Source: Clostridia bacterium | GTDB lineage: Bacteria; Bacillota; Clostridia; Oscillospirales; CAG-382 | Assembly (NCBI GenBank): GCA_017521025.1 | Contig: JAFXEB010000024.1 | Location: 1 to 64,000, forward strand | DNA: 64,000 nucleotides | Reading direction: 5' to 3' | Shown here: positions 39,555-49,815 of the stretch, one piece after another | How positions within the stretch are numbered: position 1 is the first letter of the stretch | Layout of the letters: each line of letters begins with the position of its first letter | The notes under the pieces: model-generated | Told to the model about the DNA's origin: nothing | Databases searched by the model: none | What the model saw: only the letters and a program-made list of their open reading frames with translations | Program-made: the position numbers and the translations under genes

Positions 39555-40138
39555 TTCAACAGCTCCAATATTTCAAAAAAGAACTTTTTGCCGCCAAGCA
39601 AATTAATAGCCTCCTTCAAGGCTTTGGGACTCAGGTTTAGCGGCAGACCTGCCTTTGAGCAAAAATCCTTGCGCATAAGGGCGCTGTCGCCACAGCCACT
39701 CAGACCTGCTCCGTAAAGGTCAGCGGTGCTCACCGGCTCGTTTTCGGCGCTCTGAGCCGAATCCACCGCATAGGGTAGCAACAGCTTCCTCAACAGCTCG
39801 TCGCCCATGGCCTCTACCCCCAATAGCCCTGCCTTGGAGGGGACAGCCTTTCTTTTTTCCTTGCCCTTTATCTGTGGAATATACAGGTTAATAAGGTTTT
39901 CGGCTTTTAGCACGCCTTTCAGCTTGTTGCGTATAAGCCTGCCGGCGTCGTCGCTGTCTGTAAGCATAATAAGCTTGCCGTCCTCGGTGATACGCTTTAA
40001 CAGAGCAAGCGTCTCCCTTGCGTTGAAAACTCCGAATCCGCCGCCAACTATTATCATTGTATCTGCCACAGCCGCTACACGGCTTTTGTCATAGCTGCCC
40101 TCCACAAATATTGGGTACCTTAGCTTAAGCTTGTTCAT
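39551..40138 (-). CDS. rnmV: Ribonuclease M5 (5S rRNA maturation)
   Basis: A 195-residue TOPRIM-domain nuclease that matures 5S rRNA. The first TOPRIM acidic residue is in FVEGSYDKSRVAAV and the DxD in MLTDSDDAGRLIRNKL. The following IPQIKGKEKRKAVPS segment and C-terminal helices match RNase M5. The opening is more divergent than the Bacillus protein, whose motif is VVEGKDD. In Firmicutes this gene often lies with ksgA, but here it is between holA and mtaB, overlapping holA by 14 bases. Confidence 0.82.
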   Translation of the reverse strand: MNKLKLRYPIFVEGSYDKSRVAAVADTMIIVGGGFGVFNARETLALLKRITEDGKLIMLTDSDDAGRLIRNKLKGVLKAENLINLYIPQIKGKEKRKAVPSKAGLLGVEAMGDELLRKLLLPYAVDSAQSAENEPVSTADLYGAGLSGCGDSALMRKDFCSKAGLPLNLSPKALKEAINLLGGKKFFFEILELLK

Positions 40139-41165
40139 AGGATGCTAACCTCAAAAGGAAAAATTCCACAGTAATTGCGGGATCGTTTCTGTAGCTTTTA
40201 AGCGCCACCGCACATTCGTTGCACTTGTCAGCGGCGTAATCAAGATATGCATAGCTCACCTTTCTTGCGTAGGGTACGTAATTCTTTACTGCCCACTCAA
40301 AGGTCTTAAGGCTTTTAGCGATATCTCCAACGGTTTTCCCGTCCTCCAGCCCCGCCTTGGTCACCGTTATGTCGGTGATACAGGACGAAAGCGTGCTTAT
40401 AAGCATGTGGGGAGATATACCGTCTCTTATCAGAAAATTATATATATCATGTACCTTCTGGGTGTTACCGGAGGTCAGCGCCTTGGTAAGGTCAAAAACT
40501 CTGTAGCTTTTGTTTGAGCAGCACACGTTGATAACGTCTGCCTTGCTTACGCTCCTGCCCTTGCAATATGCGATAAGCTTTGCCGTTTCGCCCTTCAGGG
40601 TGTACATATCCTCACCGCATACGTTTATCATAAGCTCAGGCACAGCCTCGTCCACTGCCGTGCCTGCGGCCTCAAAGTGGCGAAGCACCCATTTCCTCAG
40701 CTTTGCGCCCGTCTCCTTTTCAAAATTGACCAGCAGCCCCTTTTTCTCAGCAAAGCTCAGCAGTGCCGATACGGGCGCTTTTTCTTTTTTTGCGATAAGC
40801 TTTTGGGATAGCTCGCCGCCACGGGCAATAAACAGTACGTTAGCGTATTCGGGCATATTGTCAAGTATCTCAACCGTTTCGTTAACAACCGCCTCGCTAA
40901 GCTTTGCATAATCCAGCTCCTCTATAACTATAAGCTTATAATCGGACATATAGGGGAACTCCTCAAGACAGCTTCCGAGGGAATAGGGCGTAAACTCCTT
41001 GCCGTTGAAGTGCAGCAGATTGAATTCAGGCAACGGTCCTGCGTTGACACGCTTGATAAACTGGTTTACGTAGTGGTCCTTCGTATATTCCTCCTCGCCG
41101 CAAAGGATATAGCAAAGTCCCGTTTTTGCGCTTTTTATATGTGATTTCAAAAGGTCTTCGTTCAT
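40125..41165 (-). CDS. holA: DNA polymerase III delta subunit
   Basis: A 346-residue clamp-loader subunit that opens the sliding clamp. It has the N-terminal AAA+-like domain (YILCGEEEYTKDHYVNQF, then FNLLHFNGKEF), a middle helical domain (about 150-215) and the C-terminal collar domain ending with AITVEFFLLRLASYEQ. There is no Walker motif, as normal for delta. The ATG at 41165 shares one base with the comEC stop codon (TGATG) and GGAGG lies 8 bases upstream inside comEC. It is co-transcribed with comEC and rnmV. Confidence 0.88.
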   Translation of the reverse strand: MNEDLLKSHIKSAKTGLCYILCGEEEYTKDHYVNQFIKRVNAGPLPEFNLLHFNGKEFTPYSLGSCLEEFPYMSDYKLIVIEELDYAKLSEAVVNETVEILDNMPEYANVLFIARGGELSQKLIAKKEKAPVSALLSFAEKKGLLVNFEKETGAKLRKWVLRHFEAAGTAVDEAVPELMINVCGEDMYTLKGETAKLIAYCKGRSVSKADVINVCCSNKSYRVFDLTKALTSGNTQKVHDIYNFLIRDGISPHMLISTLSSCITDITVTKAGLEDGKTVGDIAKSLKTFEWAVKNYVPYARKVSYAYLDYAADKCNECAVALKSYRNDPAITVEFFLLRLASYEQA

Positions 41166-43312
41166 CAATTAACCTCCAGTATGCCATTCTCGCCATAGCG
41201 CAGAGTAAGACCGTCCTCGTATCCAAAGCGGTACTCCGCTCTCTCTGCCAGACTGTCTGTGTAATAAGAGCGGTGGTCGCCGTATACATATAGCCTGTCA
41301 AAGCCCTCGGGCAACATCATTTCGGGCATATTGCGTTCTACAAACGCTTCCGTAAGAATAAGTCCGTCCACATCGTCAAGGTGCCAATCTTTATAGTCTG
41401 CTCTTGCACCGACCGCTTCGATAGATGTTCCTCCGTGCTCTGCCACGAGGATAAAGGCGCTTACTGCGCCCTTCCTTTCGGGGACGTAAAGCTTCACCTG
41501 CGAAAACTCAAGCAGTCCTCTGTCATAATAAACCACTTGCCGCACCTTGTCAAGAAAGTCAAGCTCAAAAAATGCGCCATCTTCCGCCTTCGGCAAATAG
41601 ACCGTATCTATGTTGATATAGTAAAGCGTTCTCTCAAGTCGCTCCATAGCGGTAGAATCAGCACTTGTAACAACGTACTTGTCGATAGCGGTAAAACCGC
41701 TTTTAAGCACACCGTCGCTGCATCCGTCCTTGCCTGACATATCCACTACAAGGCGGTCGCTTCCGTCTGCGCACAGTATATAGCCGCCCTCCTCGTTTAC
41801 ACACAGCATTGCGTTCCGCCTAAGGGACAAATTATATGCACCTGCACAGCACGCTACAATCAACACCGTCGCCAATACCGAGCCAAGCACCGAACGCAAT
41901 GCAATACGCCAATCTGCCACAAGAGTAGCCGCTACAAGCCATAAGGTGGGTACAAGCATCAGCTTTACGTAAGGTAAATGAGAGGATACAGTGGAATAGG
42001 GAAGCGATACCGAAAACTCGGCTATCCATACTATGGCGCTGTAAATGTATTCGGGTATAAGAGTAAACAGCGTTATCTGCGGTAAAACATCTGCAAAAGC
42101 GGCGCAAGCGATACCCGCTATCAAAGCGGGGGAAGCGAGATAGTTCACGGCAAGATTTGCAAAGGGCGAAACTGCTGATATATAGTCAAAGGAAGTCAGC
42201 AGTACAGGCAAGCAGAAAAAGCTTGCCGCAACGGTAGTAATGACAGGGGCAACTATAAGCTCCTTTATTTTGCCGAAAAAGTCTTGCTCTCTGTCAGGCG
42301 CACGCAGCTCAAACACGGTGAGTATGCCCGCCGTAGCCAAAAATGAAAGCTGTAACCCCATCGAAGCTATAGAGTATGGCGATATCATAACGATAGCTGC
42401 CAAGGCTATACACAGCACCGTAAAGCTGTCTGTCTGTGATACTGACATCCACGAAAGAAAGACCGCACAGCACATTATGCACGCTCTTACCACAGAGGGT
42501 GACGCACCTACAAGAACCGTATACGCAATGGCGATTACTATGCAAAGTCCACAGCAAAACTTTTTCCTGCGCATAGTCAACAGTAGCAGAGTGTAAAGAC
42601 TCATCACAATAACAGAAAAATGCTGACCCGATATTGCGATGATGTGGGACAGACCCGAGCGTGAAAAAAGCGCATCCGCCTCCTCGCTCATGCCTTGTCT
42701 TACACCCGTTATAAGCGCACCGTAAAATCCTGCGGCATCGTCGTCCAGTGCGTCGTGTATCCGTGCATTTATACCGTGCCTCAGCTTTGCCGCCGTATAA
42801 AATATTCCCTTGGCATACACGCCGTCCTGCTTTACGGCGCTGCCGTAGGCGTTATATTCTATTCCAATACCTCTGATAGACGGGGCGGTGGCTCTCATGG
42901 TGGCGTTTACCTGAATTATGTCGCCTACAGACAGCCTCTCGCCAAGATACATATATGCGCTGTATCCGTCATATTCCGAGCAGTCATCGTCTACGTCGAC
43001 GGTTGCACGGTAACGTCCGTTGACCTCTTGAATATCCTTGATGCTTGCAGTAAAGGCTGCCGTTTCGCCCTTTGGCGTTTCGGGCAAGGTGCTGAAAAAA
43101 GAGTACAACAGACCCCACACGGACCCTATTCCGAAAACCACAATGGCAACAGTCAAAGCAAAACGCATCTTTCTTGCGGGTCTGACAAGCATCAAAACTC
43201 CCCAACACAGAGCAATTATGAACAAAACAAGGGCAAAATGCAAAAACAGGCCTGCCGCAAGCCCTGCCGTGAGGGCAAGGCACAATACAGCAACAGACCT
43301 GTTTCTTAACAT
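41165..43312 (-). CDS. comEC: ComEC/Rec2-like DNA uptake channel protein
   Basis: A 715-residue membrane protein of the natural competence channel. Hydrophobic segments at about 5-80, a soluble DUF4131-like domain (about 85-180) and the competence domain (about 200-480) with TGVRQGMSEEADALFSRSGLSHIIAISGQHFSV are clear. The C-terminal domain (about 500-715), usually a metallo-beta-lactamase-like DNase, has the fold's length, but the HxHxDH motif is absent: the equivalent stretch reads VVTSADSTAMERLE. Transport may be kept without that nuclease site. It lies between HIT and holA. Confidence 0.88.
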   Translation of the reverse strand: MLRNRSVAVLCLALTAGLAAGLFLHFALVLFIIALCWGVLMLVRPARKMRFALTVAIVVFGIGSVWGLLYSFFSTLPETPKGETAAFTASIKDIQEVNGRYRATVDVDDDCSEYDGYSAYMYLGERLSVGDIIQVNATMRATAPSIRGIGIEYNAYGSAVKQDGVYAKGIFYTAAKLRHGINARIHDALDDDAAGFYGALITGVRQGMSEEADALFSRSGLSHIIAISGQHFSVIVMSLYTLLLLTMRRKKFCCGLCIVIAIAYTVLVGASPSVVRACIMCCAVFLSWMSVSQTDSFTVLCIALAAIVMISPYSIASMGLQLSFLATAGILTVFELRAPDREQDFFGKIKELIVAPVITTVAASFFCLPVLLTSFDYISAVSPFANLAVNYLASPALIAGIACAAFADVLPQITLFTLIPEYIYSAIVWIAEFSVSLPYSTVSSHLPYVKLMLVPTLWLVAATLVADWRIALRSVLGSVLATVLIVACCAGAYNLSLRRNAMLCVNEEGGYILCADGSDRLVVDMSGKDGCSDGVLKSGFTAIDKYVVTSADSTAMERLERTLYYINIDTVYLPKAEDGAFFELDFLDKVRQVVYYDRGLLEFSQVKLYVPERKGAVSAFILVAEHGGTSIEAVGARADYKDWHLDDVDGLILTEAFVERNMPEMMLPEGFDRLYVYGDHRSYYTDSLAERAEYRFGYEDGLTLRYGENGILEVN

Positions 43313-43327
43313 AGCGTAATAACCAAC

Positions 43328-43666
43328 CTATGCCATAGCCTCAGCAAGCTTTTTGCCGCCGAGTATATGGAAATGCAAATGCTTGACAGATTGGCAGGCG
43401 TCGTCGCCGCAATTGGAGATAAGCCTATAGCCGCCGCCAAGACCTAAGGATGCCGCAATTTCGGGCACCTTAGCGAATATGTGGTTTACATAATCTATGT
43501 TGGTGCTATCTATACCGTCAAGAGAGGCTATGTGCTTCTTGGGTATAACAAGCACGTGTACGGGTGCCTGAGGATTAATGTCCTTAAAGGCAAGTATCTT
43601 GTCATCCTCATACACCTTTGCGGAAGGGATCACGCCCTCTATTATCTTGCAAAACAAGCAGTCCAT
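43328..43666 (-). CDS. HIT family nucleotide hydrolase (HinT-like)
   Basis: A 112-residue histidine triad protein that hydrolyses nucleoside phosphoramidates or AMP-linked substrates. It has the N-terminal CLFCKIIEGVIPSAKVYEDD zinc-linked pair, PQAPVHVLVIPKKHI, and the catalytic triad HLHFHIL near residue 100. The ATG at 43666 is used because GGAGTG lies at the right distance; an in-frame GTG at 43675 sits within that site. It follows alaS by 20 bases and precedes comEC by 15. Confidence 0.93.
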   Translation of the reverse strand: MDCLFCKIIEGVIPSAKVYEDDKILAFKDINPQAPVHVLVIPKKHIASLDGIDSTNIDYVNHIFAKVPEIAASLGLGGGYRLISNCGDDACQSVKHLHFHILGGKKLAEAMA

Positions 43667-43686
43667 TTTCTGCACTCCTTAAAAAA

Positions 43687-46326
43687 TTACTTTATCTGTC
43701 CTTCAAGAACAGCGTTCACTGCCCCCAAAGCATCAGCGGTCTTGGAAGAATCCTTGCCGCCGCTTGCTGCATTGTCGGGTCTGCCGCCGCCGCCACCGCC
43801 AACGATGGGGGATATGTTCTTGAGTATCATACCGGCGTGAGCACCCTTAGCAACTGCCTCCTTGCCGCAGCCTGCAACAAATGCAACCTTGTCGCCGTCA
43901 ATAGAAGCGAATACGCAAACAGCCAAAGGCTCCTTGTCCTTAACGGCGTCGATTGCGGTTCTGAGTGCATCGGTAGGAACTCTCTCAAAGCTTGCCTTTA
44001 CAAGCTTAACACCCTTTACTTCCTCAGCGTTTGCTGCTGCATCCTTAACGCTGGCAAGAGCGGCCTTCTGATTGATGCTGTCAAGCTCCTTCCTAAGTGC
44101 CTTAGCCTCGTTCATAACGCTTTCAGCCTTGTGGATGATCTCGCCCTTGTTTGCGGCCTTGAGAGTAGCGCCTATCTTGCTTACAAGCGACTCCTCCTCC
44201 TTCATCTGGAAGATAACGTTAAGACCTGTGATACCCTCTATACGGCGAACACCTGCCGCAACAGAGCTTTCGGAAACTATCCTGAAAAGACCTGCCTTTG
44301 CAGTGTTGTCAAGGTGAGTACCGCCGCAAAGCTCGGTGGAGAAATCGCCCATCTTTACGACTCTGACCACATCACCGTACTTTTCACCAAACAGTGCCAT
44401 AGCGCCCATGGCCTTTGCCTCTTCAATAGGCATCTCTGTGCAGGTGATGGCAGAGCCCGCAAGTATCTCGTTGTTTACAAGTGCCTCTACCTTGCCTATC
44501 TCCTCCTCAGTAAGGGCGGAGAAGTGGGTAAAGTCAAATCTTACACGGCTTGCATCTACGTAAGAGCCTGCCTGCTCTATGTGGTTGCCCAAAACCTTTC
44601 TGAGCGCTGCCTGAAGCAGGTGAGCCGCAGAGTGGTTACGGGCGATGAAGTTGCGCTTTATCTTATCTACAGTGGCAGTAGCCTTGCCAAGAGCAACGGT
44701 GCCGCTCTTAAGCTCGCCGAAATGCAGATACTGACCGTCTGCGGTCTTCTTTGTGTCGGTTACGGTAAATACGCCGTCAGCAGTGGTGATAACACCCGTA
44801 TCGCCGATCTGACCGCCGGACTCAGCATAAAATGCAGTCTTATCAAGTACGAGTATTGCGTTGCCGCCGCTTATCTCGGAAACAGTCTCACCGTCCTTGA
44901 TGATGTACTTGATCTCAGCCTCGTTCTCGGTTGCGCCGTAGCCTACAAACTCGGTCTTGTCATTCTTGTCGATAAGCTCACCGAAATCAACGCCGCCGCC
45001 CATATAGTCGGTAGCAAAGCTCCTTGCCGCACGGGCACGCTCCTTTTGCGCCTTCATAAGAGCGGTGAAGCCGTCTATATCAACGGTGACTCCGTGCTCT
45101 GCACTGATCTCTCTTGTAAGATCGAGAGGGAAGCCGAAGGTGTCGTTAAGCTTGAATGCATCGTCGCCGGATATCTGCTTGATGTCGGAAACAACTGCCT
45201 TGTCGATAAGCCCCATAAGCATACCGAGACCTGCGTCTATGGTCTGTGCAAAACGCTCCTCCTCAATATGGATAGCCTTCTTTATATATTCACGCTTCTC
45301 CTCAAGCTCGGGGTAGCCTGCCTTGCTCTCGTTAATAACGGTGTCAGCCAGCTCAGAAAGGAAAAGACCCTTGATGTTAAGCAGTCTGCCGTGTCTTGCG
45401 GCTCTTCTGAGCAGACGGCGAAGAACGTAGCCTCTGCCCTCGTTGGAGGGGATAACGCCGTCGCTGATAAGGAAGACGGTGCTTCTGATATGGTCGGTAA
45501 TTACACGGAGAGAGATATCCTTGTCAGAGCCGCTGGCGTCATATTTAACGCCTGCCATATCGCAAACCTTAAGCATAACATTGCGTATGGTGTCTACCTC
45601 AAACAGGTTGTTTACGTCCTGCATAACGCACGCAAGTCTCTCAAGACCCATGCCCGTATCTATGTTGGGGTGCTCAAGTCTTTCATAGTTGCCGTTGCCG
45701 TCACCCTCAAACTGGGTAAATACAATATTCCATATCTCAATAAAGCGGTCACAGTCACAGCCGGGCTTACAGTCGGGACTGCCGCAGCCATACTTAAGAC
45801 CTCTGTCAAAATATATCTCAGAGCAGGGACCGCAAGGACCTGCACCTATTTCCCAGAAATTATCCTCCTTGCCCATCTTATAAATACGCTCAGCGGGAAC
45901 GCCTGTCTTTATCCAGATATCCCTTGCCTCGTCATCGTCAAGATATACAGAGACAGAAAGCAGCTCCTCGGGTATCTCCAGCACCTTGGTAAGGAACTCC
46001 CACGCCCACGGAATAGCCTCCTCCTTAAAATAATCGCCAAAGGAGAAGTTGCCAAGCATCTCAAAGAAGGTGCCGTGTCTTGCAGTAATACCGACACGCT
46101 CTATATCGGGGGTGCGTATACACTTCTGACAGGTGGTAACTCTCTTACGGGGAGGGACCTGCGCACCGGTAAAGTAAGGCTTAAGAGGTGCCATGCCGGC
46201 GTTTATAAGCAAAAGAGATTTGTCGTTCTGGGGTACCAAGGGGAAGGACCCAAGCTTAAGGTGTCCCTTGCTTTCGTAAAACGACAGGAATTTTTCTCTC
46301 AAAACGTTAAGGGATTCGTTCTTCAT
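43687..46326 (-). CDS. alaS: Alanyl-tRNA synthetase
   Basis: An 879-residue class II synthetase that charges and edits tRNA-Ala. The catalytic domain contains FFEMLGNFSFGDYFK and NIVFTQFEG. The editing domain has the zinc-binding NHSAAHLLQAAL and CGGTHLDNTA. A C-terminal coiled coil and DHHA1 domain follow. Length and motifs are standard. It is the first gene of the run alaS-HIT-comEC-holA-rnmV-mtaB and has a sigma-A promoter with a short leader and no T-box. Confidence 0.97.
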   Translation of the reverse strand: MKNESLNVLREKFLSFYESKGHLKLGSFPLVPQNDKSLLLINAGMAPLKPYFTGAQVPPRKRVTTCQKCIRTPDIERVGITARHGTFFEMLGNFSFGDYFKEEAIPWAWEFLTKVLEIPEELLSVSVYLDDDEARDIWIKTGVPAERIYKMGKEDNFWEIGAGPCGPCSEIYFDRGLKYGCGSPDCKPGCDCDRFIEIWNIVFTQFEGDGNGNYERLEHPNIDTGMGLERLACVMQDVNNLFEVDTIRNVMLKVCDMAGVKYDASGSDKDISLRVITDHIRSTVFLISDGVIPSNEGRGYVLRRLLRRAARHGRLLNIKGLFLSELADTVINESKAGYPELEEKREYIKKAIHIEEERFAQTIDAGLGMLMGLIDKAVVSDIKQISGDDAFKLNDTFGFPLDLTREISAEHGVTVDIDGFTALMKAQKERARAARSFATDYMGGGVDFGELIDKNDKTEFVGYGATENEAEIKYIIKDGETVSEISGGNAILVLDKTAFYAESGGQIGDTGVITTADGVFTVTDTKKTADGQYLHFGELKSGTVALGKATATVDKIKRNFIARNHSAAHLLQAALRKVLGNHIEQAGSYVDASRVRFDFTHFSALTEEEIGKVEALVNNEILAGSAITCTEMPIEEAKAMGAMALFGEKYGDVVRVVKMGDFSTELCGGTHLDNTAKAGLFRIVSESSVAAGVRRIEGITGLNVIFQMKEEESLVSKIGATLKAANKGEIIHKAESVMNEAKALRKELDSINQKAALASVKDAAANAEEVKGVKLVKASFERVPTDALRTAIDAVKDKEPLAVCVFASIDGDKVAFVAGCGKEAVAKGAHAGMILKNISPIVGGGGGGRPDNAASGGKDSSKTADALGAVNAVLEGQIK

Positions 46327-46365
46327 TACAGTAAACCTCTCATAAATATAAATCTACATTCAGGT

Positions 46366-46395
46366 ATTTTACTCCAAGCAAAACCATTTGTCAAC
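46366..46395 (-). promoter_or_regulatory. alaS promoter
   Basis: Minus-strand TTGACA (46390-46395) and TAAAAT (46366-46371) with an 18-base spacer. The leader is only about 35 bases, too short for a T-box. Confidence 0.8.
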
Positions 46396-46486
46396 ACAAA
46401 CGGCAAAAAAGCGATACAAAAAGAATATATTGTTTGTGTTTTCTGCTCAAAATCAAAAAAAAGACTGTGTTTTGGCAAAAATGCTA

Positions 46487-46515
46487 TTGACATTTTGCGC
46501 CGTTGATGGTATTAT
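46487..46515 (+). promoter_or_regulatory. Promoter of the GHL10 protein gene
   Basis: TTGACA (46487-46492), 17 bases, TATTAT (46510-46515), about 85 bases before the start codon. Confidence 0.8.
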
Positions 46516-46605
46516 TAACATAAGTAAAATTATGTATCAATATGTGTATTTGTAGTTTTACCTATCTTCAACTTTAATCACACCTTACATTGGGAGGGAC
46601 AGAGG

Positions 46606-49600
46606 ATGAGAAGACTGTTTTCCTTTATGCTGGCGCTTTTGATGTGCTGGTCCTTAGTGTATGCGATCTTCCCCGTGGCAGAAGCTTCTGCCGTGGTTAC
46701 GGGCACCGCCGCTCTTGACGGTGAGCGCTATACAGTAGATTGGACGATACCTGACATCGGTACTGATTCTATGGTAAGCGGCAACGCACCTGTTTATACA
46801 GAGGCAAAGATTGACGGGCTTACCTATGAGATACTTGGCTATGTAAGTCCCAAGTATCCCGACAGTCACGCTACCGATAAGGATGAGGTCGACGGCGGCT
46901 TTGAGCTGCTGGACGGTACTGTTGCGTCCAACCATTTCCTCAACGACCCATGGGTGGGGATCTACGGTAACGAGACCAACGGTATACTCATAGACCTTGG
47001 TGCGTCTTACAGTAACCTTTGCTCCGTCGGTCTTCATATGCTTTCTGACCCTGAGCTTGGTATCTTCCTTCCCAGTAAGATCACCATTGCCAGCTCTATG
47101 GACGGTGTCACTTACAACAAGGTAGGCGAGATGAATTACCTTAAGGGTAATATAGAGTCCGGCTACTACGTTCCTACCGAGTACGGCAGTGTTACTTATG
47201 ACGTTCACCATACCGCCGCAAATCTTTTCAAGGGGCAGTATATACTCTTGACCTTTGAGCATGAGCAGGGCAGTGACGGCTTTGACAGATGCTGGACCTT
47301 TATTTCCGAGCTTGCCGTTACCACCAGTGGCGATGCGGTAATGAATGACTTTACCGGCGTTGGCGATATGGAGACATATCCCAAGCCTACGGGTGACGTA
47401 TATAACGTAAACGTAGCTCTCAACAGCGACTATCAGATAATCGGTTCTGTGAGCTCGGGCATTTGGGGCGACACTAACAGAGCAGAGCTTACTGACGGTG
47501 TAGACAAGGGCGGCGACATTAACCTTGATACGGATTATGTAGTTATCAAGCCTACAAACGGCGTTCTTAACATACAGCTTGACCTCGGCGCAGTTACCGA
47601 GAATATAACAGACATTGCCGTTTCCGGCTACGGCGGCGGCTCGGGCGCATATTCTATGCCCACGTCTGTAGAGCTTTACGGCTCTCTCGACGGTAAGACC
47701 TATTATAAGGTCGGTATGACTGCAAGCTCGCCCGCTGTTTCCGGCAACGTTTATGAGTTAGGCTACAGCGTAAACAGCTCTAAGGCGTTTACCGCCCGTT
47801 ATCTCACCCTTGTTGTCAATTCCGCAAGCGATACCGCTGTTGACGAGGTTATCGTTACCACCACCAACGCCTCTGTGGAGAGACTCAATATCGCTACCGA
47901 GGGTACGTACAAATATCTTCTCAACACCGCCAGCTCTCTGTTTAACGATGATAAATGGGCGGGTGACACCGTTTCATCGATCCCTGCGCTCAACACCTAT
48001 GCCAAGGGCGACCTTAATGACGGCATCTCTGCAACGGGTACATTTATAGACCCTGCTTGGGTAGGCTACAGCTATGCCGCAACGGCAGAGAATTCGCCCT
48101 ATGTTGATATCGTATTCGACCTCGGCACAGAGAAAAAGAGCATCAATACCGTAAGCTTCAAGCTTTTGGAGTACACAAACAGCTCTACAACGTCATTCAG
48201 CTCTGTTCCCGACAGCTTTACCGTATTTTATGCTAACGAGGCTGAGCTGTTCGGCACAGGCGCATCCTCTATAGGCGGCAAGGCAGATACCCTTGTGGTA
48301 AACTCCAGCACATCCAACCGTCAGCTTTATCATAGCTATTCCGCTACTCTCAACAGCGTCACCGCACGATATATTATGGTGCGTATCCCTAAGGCTAAGA
48401 GAGAGCTGCTTATCGACGAGATACAGATAATCACGGGTAACCTTGATCCCGTTGTTGCGGATAAAGCGCCTCATACCCCCATAAATTACGATACTATGAG
48501 CGGTGTATGGCTTGACTGCTTCAATATCTCCGACCTTTATCTTGTTCAGGGCGCATATCAGGCTGACGAGCAGACCTACAGAACAAGGCTTAGCAACTAT
48601 CTTACCGCTCTCAATGATTCGGGCATCAACACAGTTATGCTTCACGCCCGTTCTCACGGCGACGCTCTCTATGGCGACTACACCTTTGATTCCGTGTCTC
48701 CCACGTCTTGGAGATACACGGGTTCGCTTACAGCGGTCTCAACCTATGACGCCTTTGAGATATTTATTGAAGAGGCGCATAAGATAGGCATCTCCGTTCA
48801 CGCATGGGTCAACCCCCTCCGTATCGGCTACGCTACCGACCTTAATACATATGACGATTCCTATGCGGTAAAGCAGCTTTATAACGGCAATTATGGCGGC
48901 GTTGAGCATAGCGACTACGTAGGCATGTCCAACGACAACCTTTATTGGCTCAACATCGGTTATGAATCTGTAAGGTTCCATATCATCGACACGGTTATGG
49001 AGATAGTCAACAACTATGATGTTGACGGTATAGTGATGGATGACTATTTCTATCCCGTAGGCGCTACAACCGCCTTTGATTCCGAGTGTTTCTCCGAGTA
49101 CACGGGTACCCTCGGTCTCGGCGCATGGCGCAGAGAGAACACTGACCACCTTGTAAGGGGCCTTTACAAGAGGATCAAGCAGGCAAAGCCGGACGTGCTC
49201 TTCGGCATCTCTCCTGACGAGGATATTACTAACTACGAAACCAGCTACAACTATTCCGTTATGTATGCTGATGTTAAGAAGTGGTGTACCCAGACTTGGT
49301 CTGACGGTGATAATACATATCTCTATGCAGACTATATGTCTCCTCAGTTCTACGGCGCTACCGAGGCTGAGTTTATGGGCGTTAGCAGAAGAACCTATTA
49401 TAACTACGAGATAAGCGGTATGCTTTCCGAGTGGTTAAAGCTTTCCGTCCCCGAGGGCGGCACCAAGATAATCGCTTCTCTCGGCCTTTATAAGAACTTC
49501 AGCGATAACGTTGCAAGTGAATATGAGGTAAATAACGTTATCCTTGACCAGCTTCAGCTTATGAGGAGATACGTTCTTGATTCCGAGTACAGAGAGAAGA

Positions 49601-49797
49601 ACCCTGTTGATGAAGACGGCTATGGCGTGAATCTTGTGTACGGCGCTATTATGTACAGCTCCCACAGCCTATATAACGATTTCAGCACCCCCGAGGGGTG
49701 GGCTACCAACTCTGTTCTCAACAGCTCCCGCCATGCAGCTATCAGAAACGAGTTGAAGCAATATTGGCAGGGCACCCTCACACCCGTAACTGAATAA
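46606..49797 (+). CDS. Secreted GHL10 glycoside hydrolase-like protein with discoidin-like modules
   Basis: A 1063-residue secreted protein. A signal peptide (about 1-28) is followed by three F5/8 type C (discoidin)-like beta-sandwiches (about 80-215, 265-420 and 430-610), recognised by repeated strands of the type VDIVFDLGTEKKSINTV. The C-terminal part (about 622-1055) is a GHL10 barrel: SGVWLDCFNISDLY, INTVMLHARSHGDALY, GISVHAWVNPLRIG and NNYDVDGIVMDDYFYP with paired aspartates. E. coli DigH of this group cleaves peptidoglycan glycan strands lacking stem peptides. The discoidin modules probably hold the protein to polysaccharide. It has its own promoter, and GGGAGGG precedes the start. Confidence 0.85.
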   Translation: MRRLFSFMLALLMCWSLVYAIFPVAEASAVVTGTAALDGERYTVDWTIPDIGTDSMVSGNAPVYTEAKIDGLTYEILGYVSPKYPDSHATDKDEVDGGFELLDGTVASNHFLNDPWVGIYGNETNGILIDLGASYSNLCSVGLHMLSDPELGIFLPSKITIASSMDGVTYNKVGEMNYLKGNIESGYYVPTEYGSVTYDVHHTAANLFKGQYILLTFEHEQGSDGFDRCWTFISELAVTTSGDAVMNDFTGVGDMETYPKPTGDVYNVNVALNSDYQIIGSVSSGIWGDTNRAELTDGVDKGGDINLDTDYVVIKPTNGVLNIQLDLGAVTENITDIAVSGYGGGSGAYSMPTSVELYGSLDGKTYYKVGMTASSPAVSGNVYELGYSVNSSKAFTARYLTLVVNSASDTAVDEVIVTTTNASVERLNIATEGTYKYLLNTASSLFNDDKWAGDTVSSIPALNTYAKGDLNDGISATGTFIDPAWVGYSYAATAENSPYVDIVFDLGTEKKSINTVSFKLLEYTNSSTTSFSSVPDSFTVFYANEAELFGTGASSIGGKADTLVVNSSTSNRQLYHSYSATLNSVTARYIMVRIPKAKRELLIDEIQIITGNLDPVVADKAPHTPINYDTMSGVWLDCFNISDLYLVQGAYQADEQTYRTRLSNYLTALNDSGINTVMLHARSHGDALYGDYTFDSVSPTSWRYTGSLTAVSTYDAFEIFIEEAHKIGISVHAWVNPLRIGYATDLNTYDDSYAVKQLYNGNYGGVEHSDYVGMSNDNLYWLNIGYESVRFHIIDTVMEIVNNYDVDGIVMDDYFYPVGATTAFDSECFSEYTGTLGLGAWRRENTDHLVRGLYKRIKQAKPDVLFGISPDEDITNYETSYNYSVMYADVKKWCTQTWSDGDNTYLYADYMSPQFYGATEAEFMGVSRRTYYNYEISGMLSEWLKLSVPEGGTKIIASLGLYKNFSDNVASEYEVNNVILDQLQLMRRYVLDSEYREKNPVDEDGYGVNLVYGAIMYSSHSLYNDFSTPEGWATNSVLNSSRHAAIRNELKQYWQGTLTPVTE

Positions 49798-49815
49798 ACA
49801 AAGCTAAACATATAT

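Noticed and set aside
46327-46400. T-box leader for alaS
   Set aside because: The promoter leaves a leader of only about 35 bases, with no T-box sequence. cysS and tyrS also lack one.
43618-46506. Very long open frame on the plus strand opposite alaS
   Set aside because: It runs antisense to a complete alanyl-tRNA synthetase and has no ribosome binding site at its start. Its composition is that of a reverse-strand frame in a gene with few stop codons.
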